The notes under the pieces: generated by a model | What the model was told of the DNA's origin: nothing | Database searches by the model: none | The model's input: only the letters and a program-made list of their open reading frames with translations | Translations under genes and position numbers: made by a program | Assembly: GCF_014204535.1 (NCBI RefSeq) | Contig: NZ_JACHLR010000028.1 | Location: 1-32,478 of the forward strand | Origin: Novosphingobium chloroacetimidivorans | Lineage (GTDB): Bacteria; Pseudomonadota; Alphaproteobacteria; Sphingomonadales; Sphingomonadaceae | DNA: 32,478 bases | Direction: 5' to 3' | Shown: positions 14,937-22,757 of the stretch, one piece after another | How the letters are laid out: every line of letters starts with the position of its first letter | Numbering within the stretch: the first letter of the stretch is position 1

Positions 14937-15662
14937 TCAGCCGAACGTTCGATACAGTCCGCGTCCTTCGCGCTTCAGCCAGTCGTTGGCGGCGCCCACA
15001 TCGCCTTCGAACAGTGTCGCCAGACAGGCATGGAAGGCGGGCGAGTGATCGAAGTGCAGCAGATGCGCCACTTCGTGCGCGACGACCGAGCGGCGCACGG
15101 TATCCGGGGCCATGATCAGCCGCCAGTTGATCCGGATCGCTCCATTCGCCGCGCAACTGCCCCAGCGTCGCCGCGCGTTCGACAGCGCCAGCGCGGAGAC
15201 GGGGCGGCCGGCCCGTGTGCAGTAGTGCTCCAGATCCCGGGTCAGCAGCGTGCGCGCCTCGGCCTGCAGCCAACGGCCCACCCGCGCTTCGATTGCCGTC
15301 AGTGGCCCGCCGACCGTCAGCGCGCCATCGTCCAGCACCGGACGGCGCCGGGCGCTCGCCTCGTGGCGGATCGTCAGCGGCTCGCCGCGGAACCGGATGG
15401 TCGTGCCCGGACCCAGCGGAGACGGGCTGGGCAGGGCGGTGAGCTGGCGCTCCAACCAGCTCTGGCGCGAGCGCGCGAAGGCGAGGGCCTCGGCGCTGCG
15501 TGCCCAGGTGGGAATGGATATGCGCACTTCGCTGCCGTCGGGCGCGAGGCGCATGGTCATGCGACGCGCCCGGTCGAGCCGGCGTACGACGATCGGCAGC
15601 TCTCGCCCGGCGACTGCAAGCGTGGGAACAGCGCGCGGATCGCGCCGCAGCCAGTCCAGCAT
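14937..15662 (-). CDS. YgjP/SprT-like zinc metallopeptidase (M48-related)
   Basis: A 241-residue protein of the YgjP (DUF45) family of predicted zinc metallopeptidases. The signature RRWGSC (about 165-170) precedes the zinc motif HEVAHLLHFDHSPAFH (about 195-210), in which HExxH is followed by a further conserved histidine. The N-terminal half contains the family strands (VVRRLDRARRMTMRL, VRISIPTW). There is no signal peptide, so it acts in the cytosol. Substrates of the family are not established. The ATG at 15662 is the only reasonable start. It is the first gene of the run leading to ribDE; a palindromic repeat separates it from the YcgN-type gene upstream. Confidence 0.9.
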   Translation of the reverse strand: MLDWLRRDPRAVPTLAVAGRELPIVVRRLDRARRMTMRLAPDGSEVRISIPTWARSAEALAFARSRQSWLERQLTALPSPSPLGPGTTIRFRGEPLTIRHEASARRRPVLDDGALTVGGPLTAIEARVGRWLQAEARTLLTRDLEHYCTRAGRPVSALALSNARRRWGSCAANGAIRINWRLIMAPDTVRRSVVAHEVAHLLHFDHSPAFHACLATLFEGDVGAANDWLKREGRGLYRTFG

Positions 15663-15746
15663 TACGAACGACCCGGGCGGGCTTGCTTAGCCCACTCGCA
15701 CCACCCGGCTTCAATGCAATGCGTGCCGTGGCGCCTTATCTGGTAC

Positions 15747-15838
15747 GTCGTCCCGGACTTGATCCGGGATCCCGCTTTTTCTCGGAGAGAGATGGGTACG
15801 CCCCAAGAAGCGGGGTCCCGGATCAAGTCCGGGACGAC
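15747..15838. repeat. intergenic palindromic repeat (arms of about 29 bases)
   Basis: GTCGTCCCGGACTTGATCC and following bases (15747-15776) return as a nearly perfect reverse complement at 15810-15838 around a 33-base spacer. The motif is widely repeated in alphaproteobacterial genomes; in translation it shows as VVPDLIRDPA or RIKSGTT. It lies in a 250-base gap between two minus-strand genes, where it could fold in the transcript and separate their expression. Confidence 0.75.
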
Positions 15839-15912
15839 GGTGAGGGCGAATGAGGCGGTTACCTCGGGCCGATACCTTGCGGGCCCGAAAGATCGGGAGA
15901 CGCCCCTCGCCA

Positions 15913-16416
15913 TCAAGCCACGTCCCAGGGGTTGCCTTCGGACTCGATGTCCCACCCCTCCATGCCTTCGGGCCAGATGATGTGCTGCTCCAGCGGGCCC
16001 GCGACCGTTTCGCTCACGACCCTGCCGACGATCGACACGCCGGCCAGGTGCACGGCTTCGCGATCGCCGGAGATCAGATAATGCCAGCCGGGCAGCGGCT
16101 CGCCCGCGGCTCTCAGGCGGTAGGCACAGGTATCGGGCAGCCATTCGAGCGAGCCGGTGTTGCGCGCGGTCAGGCGCATGCAATCGGGCACGAAGCTGCG
16201 GCGGTCGGCATAGCTGGAGCAGCGCGCGGTCTTGAGGTCGAGCAGCTTGCAGGCGACGTTGGTGTGATAGACTTCGCCGGTGTCGGCATCCTCCACCTTG
16301 TGCAGGCAGCACTGGCCGCAGCCGTCGCACAGCGCTTCCCACTCGCGCTTGTTGAGCGTCTCGAGCGGCCGCTCCCAGAACTGCGCGCGAAACTCAGGGC
16401 CGCCTATTTCACCCAT
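15913..16416 (-). CDS. YcgN/YkgJ-family cysteine-cluster protein (UPF0260)
   Basis: A 167-residue protein of the YcgN (UPF0260) family. It carries the cluster C30xxC33xxCC (LCDGCGQCC) plus further cysteines at 56, 66, 79 and 97, a pattern thought to bind an Fe-S cluster or zinc. Other family blocks are visible: VACKLLDLKTARCSSYADR, WLPDTCAYR and WHYLISGDRE. Function is unknown. The ATG at 16416 gives the family's usual N-terminus (GPEFRAQFWERPLETL) and overlaps the end of the SCO1 gene by 13 bases, so both are on one message. The frame stays open far upstream through SCO1 and beyond; that is a high-GC artefact. Confidence 0.92.
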   Translation of the reverse strand: MGEIGGPEFRAQFWERPLETLNKREWEALCDGCGQCCLHKVEDADTGEVYHTNVACKLLDLKTARCSSYADRRSFVPDCMRLTARNTGSLEWLPDTCAYRLRAAGEPLPGWHYLISGDREAVHLAGVSIVGRVVSETVAGPLEQHIIWPEGMEGWDIESEGNPWDVA

Positions 16417-17024
16417 GTGTTCAGTTCCGCCGCGACGGCATCGGCGCCCTTGTCGACCGGCAGCATGGCCAGCGGCTTGCCGTCCGGGTCCATCAGATAG
16501 GCGATGCGGCTGTGATCCATCAGGTATCCGCCGGAGCTCTCCTTGCCCTTGCTGTAATACGCGGCAAAGGCCTTGGCCGCCACTGCCACCTGTGCGGGCG
16601 TGCCGGTGAGCCCGATCAGGCGCGGCGAGAAGGCGGCGGTCCACTGGCCCACGACTTGCGGTGTGTCGCGCTCGGGATCGATGGTGATGAAGATGGGCTG
16701 GACCTTGGCCGCCCGATCGGCGCTGCCGCGCTCGAACGCGGCGAAGCCTTTCATCAGTTGCTGCATGTCGAGCGGGCAGGCGTCGGGGCAGAAGGTATAG
16801 CCGAAGTAGACGATCCGGTACTTGCCCTTGAAGCTGTCCCAGGTGACCGGCTTGCTGTCCTTGTCGATCAGCGTGAATGGGCCGCCGATCGCCGCGCCTT
16901 CCAGCGGCGGCCGTTGTTCGCTCGCAGCCGGCTGGCCTCCGGAGCCGCAGGCGGCAAGGGTGAGCGGGGCGAGCAGGAGAGCGCAGACGGACAGGAAGCG
17001 ATGGATCATGGCGCGCCGGTTCAT
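16404..17024 (-). CDS. SCO1/SenC-type copper chaperone lipoprotein
   Basis: A 206-residue SCO1/SenC thioredoxin-fold protein. In this family it delivers copper to the CuA site of cytochrome c oxidase or protects thiols at the membrane. The N-terminus is a lipoprotein signal peptide with lipobox LAAC and Cys26. The copper ligands are present: C79-P-D-A-C83 after VYFGYTF, and His171 in LMDHSRIAYL. FITIDPERDTP (112-122) is the third family block. It should therefore be anchored at the periplasmic face of a membrane. The ATG at 17024 was chosen; ATG 17009 would also leave a working signal. It overlaps the YcgN-type gene by 13 bases and is divergent from the ankyrin gene. Confidence 0.95.
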   Translation of the reverse strand: MNRRAMIHRFLSVCALLLAPLTLAACGSGGQPAASEQRPPLEGAAIGGPFTLIDKDSKPVTWDSFKGKYRIVYFGYTFCPDACPLDMQQLMKGFAAFERGSADRAAKVQPIFITIDPERDTPQVVGQWTAAFSPRLIGLTGTPAQVAVAAKAFAAYYSKGKESSGGYLMDHSRIAYLMDPDGKPLAMLPVDKGADAVAAELNTWVK

Positions 17025-17106
17025 GCTCTGCTAAACGCGCCGGTGCAAGGGCGGGCCGGCGGCAGGACTCGTGCGGGCTTGCGGAAAAGTGCGAAGGAAC
17101 AACGAA

Positions 17107-17745
17107 GTGTCGAAGCTTGGCGGATCGCGCGCGGGACGGATGGTTCGGGCAGCGGTGATCGCACTCGCCGCGACGGGCATCGGCCTCTCGGTGCCGGCGC
17201 AGGCGCAGTTCTCCGGGGGATACAAGTTCCTCGAGGCCGTTCGCAAGAAAGAGGGCGATAAGGTCGAAAGCGCGCTCCAGTCCGGTGGCGGCACGATCAT
17301 CAACACGCGGGATGTGACCACCGGCGAATCGGCGCTGCATATCGTCACGGCCCGTCGCGACCTCACCTGGCTGCAGTTCCTGGTTGCCAAGGGCGCCAAC
17401 GTGAACGCCCGCGACGGGCAGGGCCGCACGCCGCTGCAGGTCGCGATCAACCTGGGCTGGCGCGATGGCGTGGGCGTGCTGCTCGGCCGCCGTGCCAACA
17501 CCGAGGTCGCGAACGATGCGGGGGAGACGCCGCTGATCTCCGCCGTACACCGTCATGATGTCGAGCTGACCAAGCTCCTGCTGCAGGCCGGCGCCGACCC
17601 CGACCGTGCCGACAATTCGGGCCGATCGGCGCGTGACTATGCGACGCTGGACGGTCCATCCAGCCCGGTTCTGGCCGCGATCAAGACGGAAACCAAGCCG
17701 GGCGCCGGCAAGGGCAACAAGCCGACCTATGGTCCTTCGCTTTAA
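17107..17745 (+). CDS. exported ankyrin-repeat protein
   Basis: A 212-residue protein with a signal peptide (about 1-33, ending VPAQAQ) and four to five ankyrin repeats (about 40-190). The repeats are clear: GESALHIVTARRDLTWLQFL then VAKGANVNARD; GRTPLQVAINLG; GETPLISAVHRHDVELTKLL then QAGADPDRAD. The C-terminal tail is basic and disordered (KTETKPGAGKGNK). It should act in the periplasm through protein binding; the partner is unknown. I chose the GTG at 17107 because AAGGA stands 8 nt upstream; ATG 17140 is an alternative that also leaves the signal peptide. It is followed after 3 bases by the COQ9 gene, so the two are co-transcribed. Confidence 0.9.
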   Translation: MSKLGGSRAGRMVRAAVIALAATGIGLSVPAQAQFSGGYKFLEAVRKKEGDKVESALQSGGGTIINTRDVTTGESALHIVTARRDLTWLQFLVAKGANVNARDGQGRTPLQVAINLGWRDGVGVLLGRRANTEVANDAGETPLISAVHRHDVELTKLLLQAGADPDRADNSGRSARDYATLDGPSSPVLAAIKTETKPGAGKGNKPTYGPSL

Positions 17746-17748
17746 GCC

Positions 17749-18435
17749 ATGAGCATCGACGCCCTCATGCCCGCCGATCGACCTGCCGAAGACGCCTCGC
17801 TCGACGATCTCCGGCTGCGCCTCGCGCCGCTGCTGGCGGATGCCGCCGTGTTCGACGGCTGGAGCGCCGAGGCGATACGATCCGCGGCCGCGCAGGCGGG
17901 CGTCGATGCCGACGTCGCCGCCTATGCCTTCCGCGGCGGGGCGATGGAGATGATCGCCGCCTGGATCGCATCGGTGGACGTCGCGATGGCCCGTGCCCTG
18001 CCACGCGCCGAACTCGCGGCGCTTCCCGTGCGCGAGCGGATCCGCCGTCTGGTGCTGGCCCGCCTCGATGCGATCGCCGGGCAGGAGGAAGCGCTGTCCC
18101 GGGCGATGGCGATCATGGCCCTGCCGCAGAACGTGGCGCGCGCGCTCAAGCTGGGCTGGCACAGCGCAGATGTGATGTGGCGTCTCGCGGGTGACACTGC
18201 CACCGACTACAACCACTACACCAAGCGGACGATCCTGGCGGGCGTCTACGGCGCGACGCTGGCGGTCTTCGCCGACGATCACAGCGCCGGGAAGGCGGAC
18301 ACGCATGCCTTCCTCGAGCGCCGGATCGCCGGCATCATGCGGTTCGAGAAGACCAAGGCGCAACTGCTGCGCCCAGTCGACGAGCGCTTCAGCATGGCGC
18401 GCTTTCTGGGCCGGTTGCGCTATCCGGCGAAGTAG
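17749..18435 (+). CDS. COQ9-family ubiquinone biosynthesis protein
   Basis: A 228-residue member of the COQ9 family, all-helical with a TetR-like fold that in mitochondria binds isoprenoid lipids and assists the COQ7 hydroxylase in ubiquinone synthesis. Recognisable parts are the N-terminal helix-turn-helix-like part (WSAEAIRSAAAQAGVDADVA), the block RERIRRLVLARLDA, and the family's most conserved region LGWHSADVMWRLAGDTATD followed by YNHYTKRTILAGVY and the C-terminal RFEKTK and RFLGRLRYP. Length is normal. Despite the fold it is not a DNA-binding regulator. The ATG at 17749 follows the ankyrin stop by 3 bases. feoAB follows after a gap of 65 bases holding a Fur-like site, probably a separate transcript. 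Confidence 0.93.
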   Translation: MSIDALMPADRPAEDASLDDLRLRLAPLLADAAVFDGWSAEAIRSAAAQAGVDADVAAYAFRGGAMEMIAAWIASVDVAMARALPRAELAALPVRERIRRLVLARLDAIAGQEEALSRAMAIMALPQNVARALKLGWHSADVMWRLAGDTATDYNHYTKRTILAGVYGATLAVFADDHSAGKADTHAFLERRIAGIMRFEKTKAQLLRPVDERFSMARFLGRLRYPAK

Positions 18436-18451
18436 CGCGTTAATGCAGTAG

Positions 18452-18472
18452 TTATTGCGAACCAGTTGCAAG
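18452..18472. promoter_or_regulatory. Fur-box-like operator upstream of feoA
   Basis: The sequence TATTGCGAACCAGTTGCAAG contains the imperfect palindrome TTGCGA / TTGCAA. Read on the other strand (TTGCAACTGGTTCGCAA) it resembles Fur-type operators known in alphaproteobacteria and pseudomonads. It ends about 28 bases before the feoA start. Iron-dependent repression of feoAB is expected from its position. Confidence 0.55.
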
Positions 18473-18500
18473 TTCTCCCGCAATCTGGCAGCGCGCCATC

Positions 18501-18740
18501 ATGACCCTCGATCTTCTTCCTGCCGGACAGAGCGCCCGAATCGTCGCGGTCGATTGGAACGTCCTGGTCGATGAAGAGGCGCGACGGTTGCGCGCCCTCG
18601 GGATCGATAACGGGGCGCGGGTGAAGGTCAGCCATCGCGGCGTGTTCGGCGGCGCGGACCCCATAGCGCTGGCGGTCGGGCGCATGACCGTGGCGGTGCG
18701 CCGCGCGCACGCGGCGGCCATGGAAGTCGAAATCCTGTGA
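18501..18740 (+). CDS. feoA: ferrous iron transport protein FeoA
   Basis: A 79-residue FeoA with the SH3-like small beta-barrel of the family. It reads TLDLLPAGQSARIVAV at the start, RRLRALGIDNGARVKV in the middle (the conserved L-x-x-LG-I-x-x-G turn), a hydrophobic strand IALAVGRMTVAVRR and the C-terminal strand MEVEIL. FeoA is a cytosolic partner that modulates the FeoB transporter. Length is typical. The stop overlaps the FeoB start as GTGA (4 bases), so translation is coupled. A Fur-like site lies just upstream. Confidence 0.93.
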   Translation: MTLDLLPAGQSARIVAVDWNVLVDEEARRLRALGIDNGARVKVSHRGVFGGADPIALAVGRMTVAVRRAHAAAMEVEIL

Positions 18741-20584
18741 GCAGGCCGCGCAAGATCGCGCTGGTCGGTAACCCCAATGCCGGCAAGAGCGCCCTGTTCA
18801 ACGCGCTGACCGGTGCGCGCCAGAAAATCGCCAACTATCCCGGCGTTACCGTCGAGCGCAAGTCTGGTCGGATGGTTCTGCCCTCGGGCGAGCCGGTCGA
18901 GATGACCGATTTGCCGGGCTCCTACTCGCTCGACCCGACCAGCCCGGACGAGGAGGTCACGTCCAAGGTGATCCGCGGCGAGTTCGTCGGTGAGGCGGCG
19001 CCCGATGCGCTGATCGTCGTGCTGGATGCCTCGAACCTCGAGCAACATCTGGTCTTCGCGCAGGAGATCATCGCGCTGGGCAAGCCGACGGCGATCGCGC
19101 TGAACATGGTGGACTTGGCCGAGCGAGACGGGCTGGTGCTCGATCCGATAGCGCTGGAGCAGGCCTTGGGCGTCAAGGTGGTGCCGACGGTGGCGGTGCG
19201 GCGGCGCGGACTGACCGAACTGGGCGAGGCGATCGCCGCGGCGGAGCTGCGCCATCCTGGCCCAGGTCTCACGCAGTTGAGCATGACCGAGCGGCGCGTG
19301 GCGGCGCATGCCATGGCCGACGCCGCGATCCTCTCCGAATCCAAGCGGCACCGGCTCCATGCGCGGCTCGACCGCACGCTGCTGCATCCCTGGCTTGGGC
19401 CGCTAATCCTGTTCGCGTTGCTGTTCGTGGTGTTCCAGGCGGTGTTCGCCTGGGCAACGCCCTTCGCCGATGCGCTGGAAGGTGGCGTCGGGCTGCTGAC
19501 CGACGCAGTCAACGACCTGGTCCCGGCGGGTCTATTCCGCGATCTGCTGACCGACGGGGTCCTGGCGGGTGTCGGCGCCGTCGTGGTGTTCCTGCCGCAG
19601 ATCGTGATCCTGTTCTTCTTCATCCTGGTCATGGAAGCGTCGGGCTACATGGCCCGCGCCGCGTTTTTGATGGACCGGATGATGGCGGGCGTCGGCCTGT
19701 CCGGTCGCAGCTTCATCCCGCTGCTCTCCAGCTTCGCCTGCGCGATCCCGGGCATTATGGCGACGCGCAGCATCACCGATCCCAGGGACCGGCTGACGAC
19801 GATCCTGATCGCGCCGCTGATGACCTGCTCGGCACGGCTGCCGGTCTATGCGGTGATCATCGCGGCGTTCATTCCGCAGCGCACGGTCGGGCCCGGCATC
19901 GGCCTGCAAGGGCTGGTGCTGTTCTGCCTCTACGTCGCGGGCATCATCGGCGCGATGGTGGTGGCGCTGATCCTGCGCCGCTCTGTCACCAAGGGCGCTG
20001 CATCGGGCTTCATCATGGAACTGCCCAAGTACCAGTTGCCCGCGCCCAAGGACCTGCTGATCGGCCTGTGGCAGCGCGCATGGATCTTCCTGCGCCGCGC
20101 CGGAACGATCATCTTCATGGTGACGGTGATCCTGTGGCTGCTGCTGAACTTCCCGCGCGCGGCCGAGGGGCAGAACCAGGTCGACGCCTCGATCGCGGGC
20201 AAGATCGCCAACGGTCTGGCGGTGGTCGTAGAGCCGATCGGCTTCGACCGGGACATGGCGCTGGCGCTGATCCCGGCGATGGCCGCGCGCGAAGTGGCCG
20301 TCAGCGCGCTTGCCACCACTTACGCTGTCGCCGCTCCGGTGGACAACGAGGATGCGCAGGCAATGGCGCTGGGCGATCAGCTCAAGGCACGCTGGACGCT
20401 GCCGATGGCGCTCGCCTTCCTCGCCTGGTTCGTGTTCGCGCCGCAGTGCATGTCGACCATCGCGGTCACCCGGCGCGAAACGAACGGTTGGAAATGGCCG
20501 GCATTCATGTTGGCGTACTTGTTCGGACTGGCTTATGTGTTCGCCGGAGCGACATACTGGATTGCGGTGGCGGCGGGGCTATAG
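18737..20584 (+). CDS. feoB: ferrous iron transporter FeoB
   Basis: A 615-residue FeoB, the inner-membrane Fe(II) importer with a cytosolic G protein. The G domain (1 to about 165) has G1 GNPNAGKS (11-18), G2 Thr38, G3 DLPG (58-61) and G4 NMVD (123-126). A GDI-like linker follows to about 210. The membrane part starts near 216 and has two Gate-type regions with the conserved ERSGY-like segment here as MEASGYMARAAFLMDRMM and the nearby SFACAIPGIMATR. The second half carries AWIFLRRAGTIIF and MAAREVAVSALATTY. It is a short FeoB without an extra C-terminal domain, and no feoC follows. It begins with GTG at 18737 inside the feoA stop. Confidence 0.96.
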   Translation: MSRPRKIALVGNPNAGKSALFNALTGARQKIANYPGVTVERKSGRMVLPSGEPVEMTDLPGSYSLDPTSPDEEVTSKVIRGEFVGEAAPDALIVVLDASNLEQHLVFAQEIIALGKPTAIALNMVDLAERDGLVLDPIALEQALGVKVVPTVAVRRRGLTELGEAIAAAELRHPGPGLTQLSMTERRVAAHAMADAAILSESKRHRLHARLDRTLLHPWLGPLILFALLFVVFQAVFAWATPFADALEGGVGLLTDAVNDLVPAGLFRDLLTDGVLAGVGAVVVFLPQIVILFFFILVMEASGYMARAAFLMDRMMAGVGLSGRSFIPLLSSFACAIPGIMATRSITDPRDRLTTILIAPLMTCSARLPVYAVIIAAFIPQRTVGPGIGLQGLVLFCLYVAGIIGAMVVALILRRSVTKGAASGFIMELPKYQLPAPKDLLIGLWQRAWIFLRRAGTIIFMVTVILWLLLNFPRAAEGQNQVDASIAGKIANGLAVVVEPIGFDRDMALALIPAMAAREVAVSALATTYAVAAPVDNEDAQAMALGDQLKARWTLPMALAFLAWFVFAPQCMSTIAVTRRETNGWKWPAFMLAYLFGLAYVFAGATYWIAVAAGL

Positions 20585-20612
20585 TTTCTGCTCCCAGCGT
20601 AGAACCCGATAC

Positions 20613-20697
20613 CCCTCCTCCGTTCGTGTCGAGCGTAGTCGAGACACGCTGGCACAGCGCTCATGTGTCTCGACGACGCTCGACACGAACGGGAGGT
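20613..20697. repeat. intergenic palindromic repeat, copy 1 of a two-copy family
   Basis: The left arm (about 20617-20647) contains CGTTCGTGTCGAGCG and TCGAGACAC. It returns in reverse complement at about 20665-20697 as GTGTCTCGACGACGCTCGAC and following bases. The spacer is 17 bases. A second copy with the same arms lies at 26557-26645. It follows feoB directly and can act as a hairpin at the end of that transcript. Confidence 0.8.
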
Positions 20698-20800
20698 GGG
20701 CCGTACAAAATCGGCTGTAGAAAACCGGTTTCGTGAGACTCGCGTGGTTGGGCTCGCTTGGGCTAACCCTCTCGCCACTTTACACACGAAAGCGATTCCC

Positions 20801-21364
20801 ATGGCAGGCAGCGTCAACAAGGTCATTCTGGTCGGCAATCTGGGTGCCGATCCGGAGGTGAAGTCGTTCCAGAACGGCGGCCGCATCGCCAACCTGCGGA
20901 TCGCCACCAGCGAGAACTGGAAGGACAAGAACACCGGCGAGCGCAAGGAGCGGACCGAGTGGCACTCGGTGGTGCTCAATTCCGACGGTCTCGTCGGCGT
21001 GGCGGAGCGCTTCCTGCGCAAGGGCAGCAAGGTCTACATCGAGGGCCAACTGCGCACCCGCAAGTGGCAGGATCAGTCGGGCAACGACCGTTACACCACC
21101 GAAGTCTCCGTCGGCGGGATGGGCGGCGTGCTGACCATGCTCGACGGCGCCCAGGGCGGCGGCGGCGGCGGCGGCGGCGGTGCTCGCAGTGGTGGCGGCG
21201 ATTGGGGTGGCGGTGGTGGCCGTTCGTCGGGCGGCGGTGACGACTGGGGCGGCGGCAATGCGCGCGGTGGCGGGTCGTCCAGCGGCGGCAGCGAATGGGG
21301 CAAGACCGGCGGCACGTCGGGCGGTGGCTTCGGCGACGACCTGGACGATGACATCCCGTTCTGA
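20801..21364 (+). CDS. ssb: single-stranded DNA-binding protein
   Basis: A 187-residue SSB. The OB-fold covers residues 1 to about 110 (MAGSVNKVILVGNLGADPE, RIANLRIATSENW, TEWHSVVLNSDGLVGVAERF, KGSKVYIEGQLRTRKWQDQSG). A long, very glycine-rich linker with repeated W/D/S units (about 122-178) leads to the acidic tip DDDIPF, the conserved docking site for replication and repair partners. The ATG at 20801 is fixed by the conserved N-terminus; an in-frame start inside the repeat further upstream is not credible. The linker contains an uninterrupted run of nine glycines (21159-21180), encoded mostly by GGC, which could slip in replication. Confidence 0.96.
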   Translation: MAGSVNKVILVGNLGADPEVKSFQNGGRIANLRIATSENWKDKNTGERKERTEWHSVVLNSDGLVGVAERFLRKGSKVYIEGQLRTRKWQDQSGNDRYTTEVSVGGMGGVLTMLDGAQGGGGGGGGGARSGGGDWGGGGGRSSGGGDDWGGGNARGGGSSSGGSEWGKTGGTSGGGFGDDLDDDIPF

Positions 21365-21379
21365 GCGGTGGTGCCGGCC

Positions 21380-21523
21380 GATCCTCCCCTGCAAGGGGAG
21401 GGGGACCGCCAGCGTAGCTGGTGGTGGAGGGAGGGGTGTAACCCCCTCGGTCGAGCACTCCAGCAGCGGCACCCCTCCGTCAGCCGCTCACGCGTCTGCC
21501 ACCTCCCCTTGCAGGGGAGGATC
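21380..21523. repeat. intergenic repeat element with terminal inverted arms
   Basis: GATCCTCCCCTGCAAGGGGAG at the left end (21380-21400) returns as the reverse complement CTCCCCTTGCAGGGGAGGATC at 21503-21523. Each arm is itself a small palindrome. The inner part is GC-rich and GGTGG/GGGTG-repetitive. It sits between the convergent ssb and yceD genes and ends right at the yceD stop codon. The pattern is common between genes of sphingomonads. Confidence 0.75.
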
Positions 21524-22036
21524 TTACAGCTTCAGGTTCTTGAGCGCGGAAAAGGCGTTCTCCTTGCCTTCGCCGTTCAGCTCGGGCCGCTTGCGCGCTT
21601 CGTCCGCCTCGGGGCCGGTGAGAAACGGGTCGATCGCCAGTCCGAGCGTCTGGGCCACGGCTTCACCCAGGTCGAAGTGGCTGCCGGTATACTCGAGCTC
21701 GTCGAACTCCTCGGCGCTGAGCTCAACCTCTTCGTCGGGGCCGTACGTGCGCGCCTCGGGAACGAAGCGGATGGCGATCTCCTCATGCACCGACACCGGC
21801 AGGTCCTCGGCCGAAACGGCACAGGGCTGCACGATATCCGCGCTCATCGTGCCCCGGGCTTCGACCACGCGATCCTTGCGGTGAAGCTCGACGTCCGCTT
21901 CCAAGCGATCGATGCGCACGATCCCGAAGCGCCGCGAGAGGGCTTCACGCTCCGCTTCGGTGGCTTCGATGCGAACCGCCTTGCCTTCGCATTGCCGCAC
22001 GTCGAACTCGCGCGGGAACTCGCTGGCATCGTTCAT
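21524..22036 (-). CDS. YceD-family (DUF177) protein
   Basis: A 170-residue YceD/DUF177 protein. The family is linked to 23S rRNA accumulation and ribosome formation in plants and often lies next to rpmF in other bacteria. Here the family core is seen as MSADIVQPCAVSAEDLPVSV, the region where many members have a CxRC-type motif but only one Cys remains, followed by an acidic part (DEEVELSAEEFDELEYTG) and the conserved LGEAVAQTLGLAIDPF. It is strongly acidic and cytosolic. The start at 22036 overlaps the stop of the CBP3-type gene as ATGA, so the two are co-translated. No rpmF follows; a repeat element begins at its 3' end. Confidence 0.9.
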   Translation of the reverse strand: MNDASEFPREFDVRQCEGKAVRIEATEAEREALSRRFGIVRIDRLEADVELHRKDRVVEARGTMSADIVQPCAVSAEDLPVSVHEEIAIRFVPEARTYGPDEEVELSAEEFDELEYTGSHFDLGEAVAQTLGLAIDPFLTGPEADEARKRPELNGEGKENAFSALKNLKL

Positions 22037-22587
22037 CGCGCGATCCTTCCCGCCAGCAGATCCTCCGCGCTCGTGGCATCCAGGTCGCGCGAGAGGACCA
22101 GCACCGCATCAGCCAGCGCAGCCGTGTCGGCATTCTCGACAAGAGTCATGTTGCGCTCCAGCACCGGCACCAGCGCCGCCTGCGGATCGGGCGCGGCGAG
22201 GGCCTCGCGCAGCGTGCCGATCCGGCCGCCGAGCGTGCTGACCAGCTTGCCCATGCGCTTGCCGACGACCAGATCGCCGACGCCGGACTGGCGCAGCTGC
22301 CCATCCATGTCGTCGACGAACAGCTCGGTGATGTAGGCGGCGAGCAGCTTCGTGCTCTCGTCCCGTTCCATGCGGATCATCACCAGCGCGAGCACCAGCG
22401 TGATCGCATCGAAGCGGCCGGGCACCGTGTCGGCCACGCCATATCGCGCGTACCACGGCTTCTCGCGCGCGATCTCGACGGTGCGGTGCCACAGCGGACG
22501 GACAGGCGCGCGGTCATCGGTGGTGCGGCCGAACAGGCGATCGATGAGTGACACGGGAGGGCAGGGCCTTTCGGATGCGTGAGACAT
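22033..22587 (-). CDS. ubiquinol-cytochrome c chaperone (CBP3/UQCC1 family)
   Basis: A 184-residue protein of the CBP3/UQCC1 family, which in mitochondria and alphaproteobacteria supports assembly of cytochrome b in the bc1 complex. The signature block is clear: EIAREKPWYARYGVADTVPG (about 37-56), then GRFDAITLVLALVMIRME, and FVDDMDGQLRQSGVGDLVVG followed by KRMGKLV further on. It is soluble and mostly helical. The start is uncertain: ATG 22587 has no ribosome site, while GTG 22554 (residue 12) begins closer to the family N-terminus (SLIDRLFG). It forms a 4-base-overlap pair with yceD and is divergent from bamE. Confidence 0.92.
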   Translation of the reverse strand: MSHASERPCPPVSLIDRLFGRTTDDRAPVRPLWHRTVEIAREKPWYARYGVADTVPGRFDAITLVLALVMIRMERDESTKLLAAYITELFVDDMDGQLRQSGVGDLVVGKRMGKLVSTLGGRIGTLREALAAPDPQAALVPVLERNMTLVENADTAALADAVLVLSRDLDATSAEDLLAGRIAR

Positions 22588-22757
22588 GCGCGTTCATGGG
22601 CAATTCAATCGTGAGGCCGCAACGGCCATTGCGCAGCGGGATGCGTGACCGTAAGGCTCGAACCTGAGTGCATGGCCGAACGTCTCGGCCGATATATGGG
22701 CAGTGGCGCTGCTGGCAATGGCCGGTGCAACGCCGGTGCGGACTGGAGTGGGAATAA

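Noticed and set aside
15913..18483. 856-codon open frame on the minus strand
   Set aside because: Only its last 167 codons (the YcgN-type protein) are real. The rest is antisense or out of frame to SCO1, the ankyrin gene and COQ9, and is Arg/Ala/His-rich.
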